NCBI RefSeq assembly: GCF_900105125.1
Contig: NZ_LT629750.1
Location: forward strand, 434,001-498,000
Direction: 5' to 3'
Source of the DNA: Bradyrhizobium canariense
GTDB taxonomy: Bacteria; Pseudomonadota; Alphaproteobacteria; Rhizobiales; Xanthobacteraceae
Length of the DNA stretch: 64,000 bases
Shown: positions 61,522 through 64,000 of the stretch, piece after piece
How the letters are laid out: every line of letters begins with the position of its first letter
Position numbering within the stretch: the stretch's first letter is position 1
The notes under the pieces: generated by a model
Database searches by the model: none
What the model was told of the DNA's origin: nothing
The model's input: only the letters and a program-made list of their open reading frames with translations
Made by a program: the position numbers and the translations under genes

Positions 61522-63990
61522 ATGATTGCTGCCAAGAAACCATCCGGTAAACTTAGCACCGAGATGTTCAACGATATCTCGATCCTGCAGCGCAAGTGGC
61601 AGGCCGCGCTAAGACCGGACGGAAGGCTGCCCGGTTATGAGGACGTGATGCTCGGAAGCCTCGGCCGGCTGGCGGATCACATCGTCCTTTTGAAGCACAA
61701 CAACGAAACGCTGGAAGTGTCGCGTACCGGCCGCTACGTCCAGAAATGGCTGGAAGACGAGCGCTGGGATATTCCCCTGACCGCACTGTCACCGGATTGC
61801 GCGACCGCGCTCGGCGAGGCCGCCGCCAATGCCCTCGAGAAGAGCCGTCCTCATCTCTCCGTTGCGCATTGCGTGCGCGATGGCCTGGTGCGGACCTACG
61901 ATATCCTGGCGCTGCCCACCTCTTCGCGCTGGGGCGGTACGCTGATCGGCACTTACGTCAACGAGCGCAGCGCTCAGTATAATTTGCTGGACGCCATCTT
62001 CTCACAAACGGATGAAGGCGTCCTGGCGCTTGCGACGCTGCGCGATGCGAGCGGAGAGCCGTTCGACTTCCAGATCGTTCACCACAATCAGGGCGCATCC
62101 CGCCTGCTCAAATTGCCGACGACCGGCTTGCTCTGGCGCCGGCTCAGTGCCGGTGGAAATCTGTTGTGCCTGCCGGAAGTGATCGGGCGGCTGCTCGATA
62201 TTGTCAGGGACGGTCATGGCGATCAGTTCGAGGTCGACAGCGACGATCGCAATCTGAAATTGGGCGTGACGGCATTCGGTGACATCCTCTCGCTGACAGT
62301 CACGGATGTCACGGCTCTCAGGCAACGCGAGGCCTCGTTTCGCCTGTTGTTCGACAACAATCCGATGCCGATGTGGGTGTTCGATGCCGAAACGACCGAT
62401 TTCCTGAGCGTCAACGACGCCGCCGTGCAGCATTATGGATATAGCCGCGAGACCTTCCTGCGCATGAAGCTGCAGGAGATCTGGCCGCACGACGAATGGG
62501 TAACCCATAGCCAGGCGCTGCAGCAGATCGGCGATGCCTATTCCAGCCGCTACTGGCGGCATCTCAAGGCCGATGGCAGCGAAATTCAGGTGCTGACCTA
62601 TGGACGCCGTGTCGCGTTCGGCGGCCGCGATGGCTATCTCGTGGCCATCGTCGATATCACCGAACGGCGCAGGGCCGAGGCGCGTATCGCCCATATGGCT
62701 CACCATGACGGCCTGACCAATCTGCCAAACCGGGAGCTGTTCCGGGAACGTCTGAAGCAAGCGCTGGAACAGGCCCAGCCCGGAAACAAGCGGGTCGCGG
62801 TACTGTGCGTCGATCTCGACCTGTTCAAGAACGTCAACGATTCATTCGGCCATCCGATGGGCGACCGCCTGCTGAAGATGGTGGCTGACCGGCTGAGGTC
62901 GGAGGTGCGCGGCAACAATCTCGCTGCGCGGCTTGGCGGCGACGAATTCGCGGTCATCCTCGCTTCCGATGTGTCGCCGAACGAGGCGAGCGATCATGCG
63001 GCGCGGCTGATCAAGATGTTGAGCGCAACCTACGGCATCGACAGCATGGAGATCGTGATCGGAGCCAGCATCGGCATCGCGCTTTCACCCGGCGACGGCA
63101 TGACCAGCGAGGAACTGCTGCGCAACGCCGATATGGCGCTTTACCGGGCGAAAGAGGATGGCGGCGGCGTTCACCGCTTCTTCGAACGGGAAATGGACCT
63201 GCAGGCGCAAAAACGCCGCGACATGGAGCTCGATCTACGTCGTGCTTTTGCCAACGGCGAATTCGAATTGCATTATCAGCCGCTGGTGGATATCGCTTCC
63301 GACCGGATCAGCGGGTTCGAAGCGCTGTTGCGCTGGTGCCATCCCGAAAAGGGCATGATCTCTCCGGCGGAGTTCGTGCCGGTAGCCGAGGATATCGGAC
63401 TGATCGTCGCGCTTGGCGAGTGGGTGCTGCGGGAAGCCTGCACCGAGGCTGTAAAGTGGCCGGCGGATATCAAGATCGCCGTCAACCTGTCGCCGGTGCA
63501 GTTCCGCAGCCGCAATCTGGTTCAGATGGTGATCTCGGCGCTGGCGCAATCGGGGTTGTCGCCGACGCGACTCGAGCTTGAAATCACCGAGTCGATTTTC
63601 CTGGCGGAGACCGAGGCCAATCTTGCAATCCTGCATCAGTTGCGCGAACTCGGCATCAGCATCTCGATGGACGATTTCGGCACCGGCTATTCCAGCCTGA
63701 GCTATCTCAGAAGCTTTCCATTCGACAAGATCAAGATCGACCGCTCATTTGTGAAGGATCTGGGGGAGCGTCCCGATTGCGTTGCGATCGTGCGGGCGAT
63801 TTCCGGTCTCGGCCGCAGCCTCAACATCACGACCACGGCGGAAGGCGTCGAAACCATGGATCAGCTTGACTGGCTGCGCGCCGAGGGCTGCAACCAGGTA
63901 CAGGGCTATCTGTTCAGCGCGGCCAGGCCGGCGGCCGAGATCGAACAGCTATTGTTCAGGTTTGGCCGGCGCGCGTCGCAAGCCGCGTAA
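61522..63990 (+). CDS. PAS-GGDEF-EAL cyclic-di-GMP protein
   Basis: An 822-residue cytoplasmic signalling protein from ATG 61522 (the in-frame TTG at 61510 adds four residues). An N-terminal PAS_5-like part (residues about 15-145) is followed by a sensory PAS near residues 270-395 (LLFDNNPMPMWVFDAETTDFLSVNDAAVQHYGYSRE), a GGDEF domain with intact R-LGGDEF at 472-476, and an EAL domain with E600-L602 in FEALLRWCHP, plus DDFGTGYSSL. Both active sites look intact, so it could make or break cyclic-di-GMP. Confidence 0.93.
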   Translation: MIAAKKPSGKLSTEMFNDISILQRKWQAALRPDGRLPGYEDVMLGSLGRLADHIVLLKHNNETLEVSRTGRYVQKWLEDERWDIPLTALSPDCATALGEAAANALEKSRPHLSVAHCVRDGLVRTYDILALPTSSRWGGTLIGTYVNERSAQYNLLDAIFSQTDEGVLALATLRDASGEPFDFQIVHHNQGASRLLKLPTTGLLWRRLSAGGNLLCLPEVIGRLLDIVRDGHGDQFEVDSDDRNLKLGVTAFGDILSLTVTDVTALRQREASFRLLFDNNPMPMWVFDAETTDFLSVNDAAVQHYGYSRETFLRMKLQEIWPHDEWVTHSQALQQIGDAYSSRYWRHLKADGSEIQVLTYGRRVAFGGRDGYLVAIVDITERRRAEARIAHMAHHDGLTNLPNRELFRERLKQALEQAQPGNKRVAVLCVDLDLFKNVNDSFGHPMGDRLLKMVADRLRSEVRGNNLAARLGGDEFAVILASDVSPNEASDHAARLIKMLSATYGIDSMEIVIGASIGIALSPGDGMTSEELLRNADMALYRAKEDGGGVHRFFEREMDLQAQKRRDMELDLRRAFANGEFELHYQPLVDIASDRISGFEALLRWCHPEKGMISPAEFVPVAEDIGLIVALGEWVLREACTEAVKWPADIKIAVNLSPVQFRSRNLVQMVISALAQSGLSPTRLELEITESIFLAETEANLAILHQLRELGISISMDDFGTGYSSLSYLRSFPFDKIKIDRSFVKDLGERPDCVAIVRAISGLGRSLNITTTAEGVETMDQLDWLRAEGCNQVQGYLFSAARPAAEIEQLLFRFGRRASQAA

Positions 63991-64000
63991 CGGTAGCGGC

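Overview
The window looks like chromosomal DNA of a high-GC alphaproteobacterium of the Bradyrhizobium group (Nitrobacteraceae). The basis is family content recalled from that group: DUF3126, bacterial transglutaminase-like cysteine peptidase, double PilZ, GrlR-like, DUF1488, a NoeA-like protein, many short rhizobial hypotheticals and palindromic intergenic repeats. No phage, insertion sequence, CRISPR array or rRNA is visible. One tRNA gene, tRNA-Leu(UAA), is present.

Layout. 0-4 kb: peptide ABC transport (permease cut by the left edge, M20 peptidase, divergent solute-binding protein). 4-6.5 kb: an epoxide-hydrolase-like protein, an ArsR-SRPBCC pair with a perfect 16-bp palindrome at its start, a GrlR-like protein and tRNA-Leu. 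6.5-17.7 kb: housekeeping and unknown genes, including an FAD monooxygenase, cysE, DUF3126, a gamma carbonic anhydrase and an unlisted 55-residue Rmf-like protein. 17.4-27.7 kb: a surface-modification region with a small YLDPGTGS protein, a Tat-exported dienelactone-hydrolase-like protein, a NoeA-like methyltransferase, a membrane sulfatase-like protein, a frameshifted esterase, an MBOAT/SGNH pair and an acyltransferase-3. 27.8-38 kb: cysteine peptidase, cupin, PilZ, MFS, metallo-hydrolase, zinc dehydrogenase, Bug-type binding protein, an lpxA apart from its usual neighbours, and a response regulator/histidine kinase pair. 38.2-42.8 kb: a tight three-gene set (mannose-6-phosphate isomerase, GT4 fused to a second domain, GH130). 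42.8-47.7 kb: a run of very small genes around a transglutaminase-like protein. 47.7-53.4 kb: PAS, rhomboid, CBS, patatin, and two unknown proteins. 53.5-61.2 kb: a divergent metabolic locus, sucC-sucD-FAH facing iclR-gcl-hyi-glxR. 61.5-64 kb: a PAS-GGDEF-EAL protein.

Functional links. gcl, hyi and glxR form the standard glyoxylate-to-glycerate route. Two related inverted repeats in front of sucC and iclR suggest shared control by the IclR protein. The isomerase/GT4/GH130 set is the best candidate for an undescribed system: together they could build and phosphorolytically recover a mannose-containing glycan. Other leads are a strong terminator at 48.6 kb with no gene before it, a 19-bp G-rich sequence shared between two intergenic regions, a possible ATT start codon, and a transglutaminase-like protein in which the expected histidine is absent. 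All identities rest on reading motifs by eye; no database search was run.
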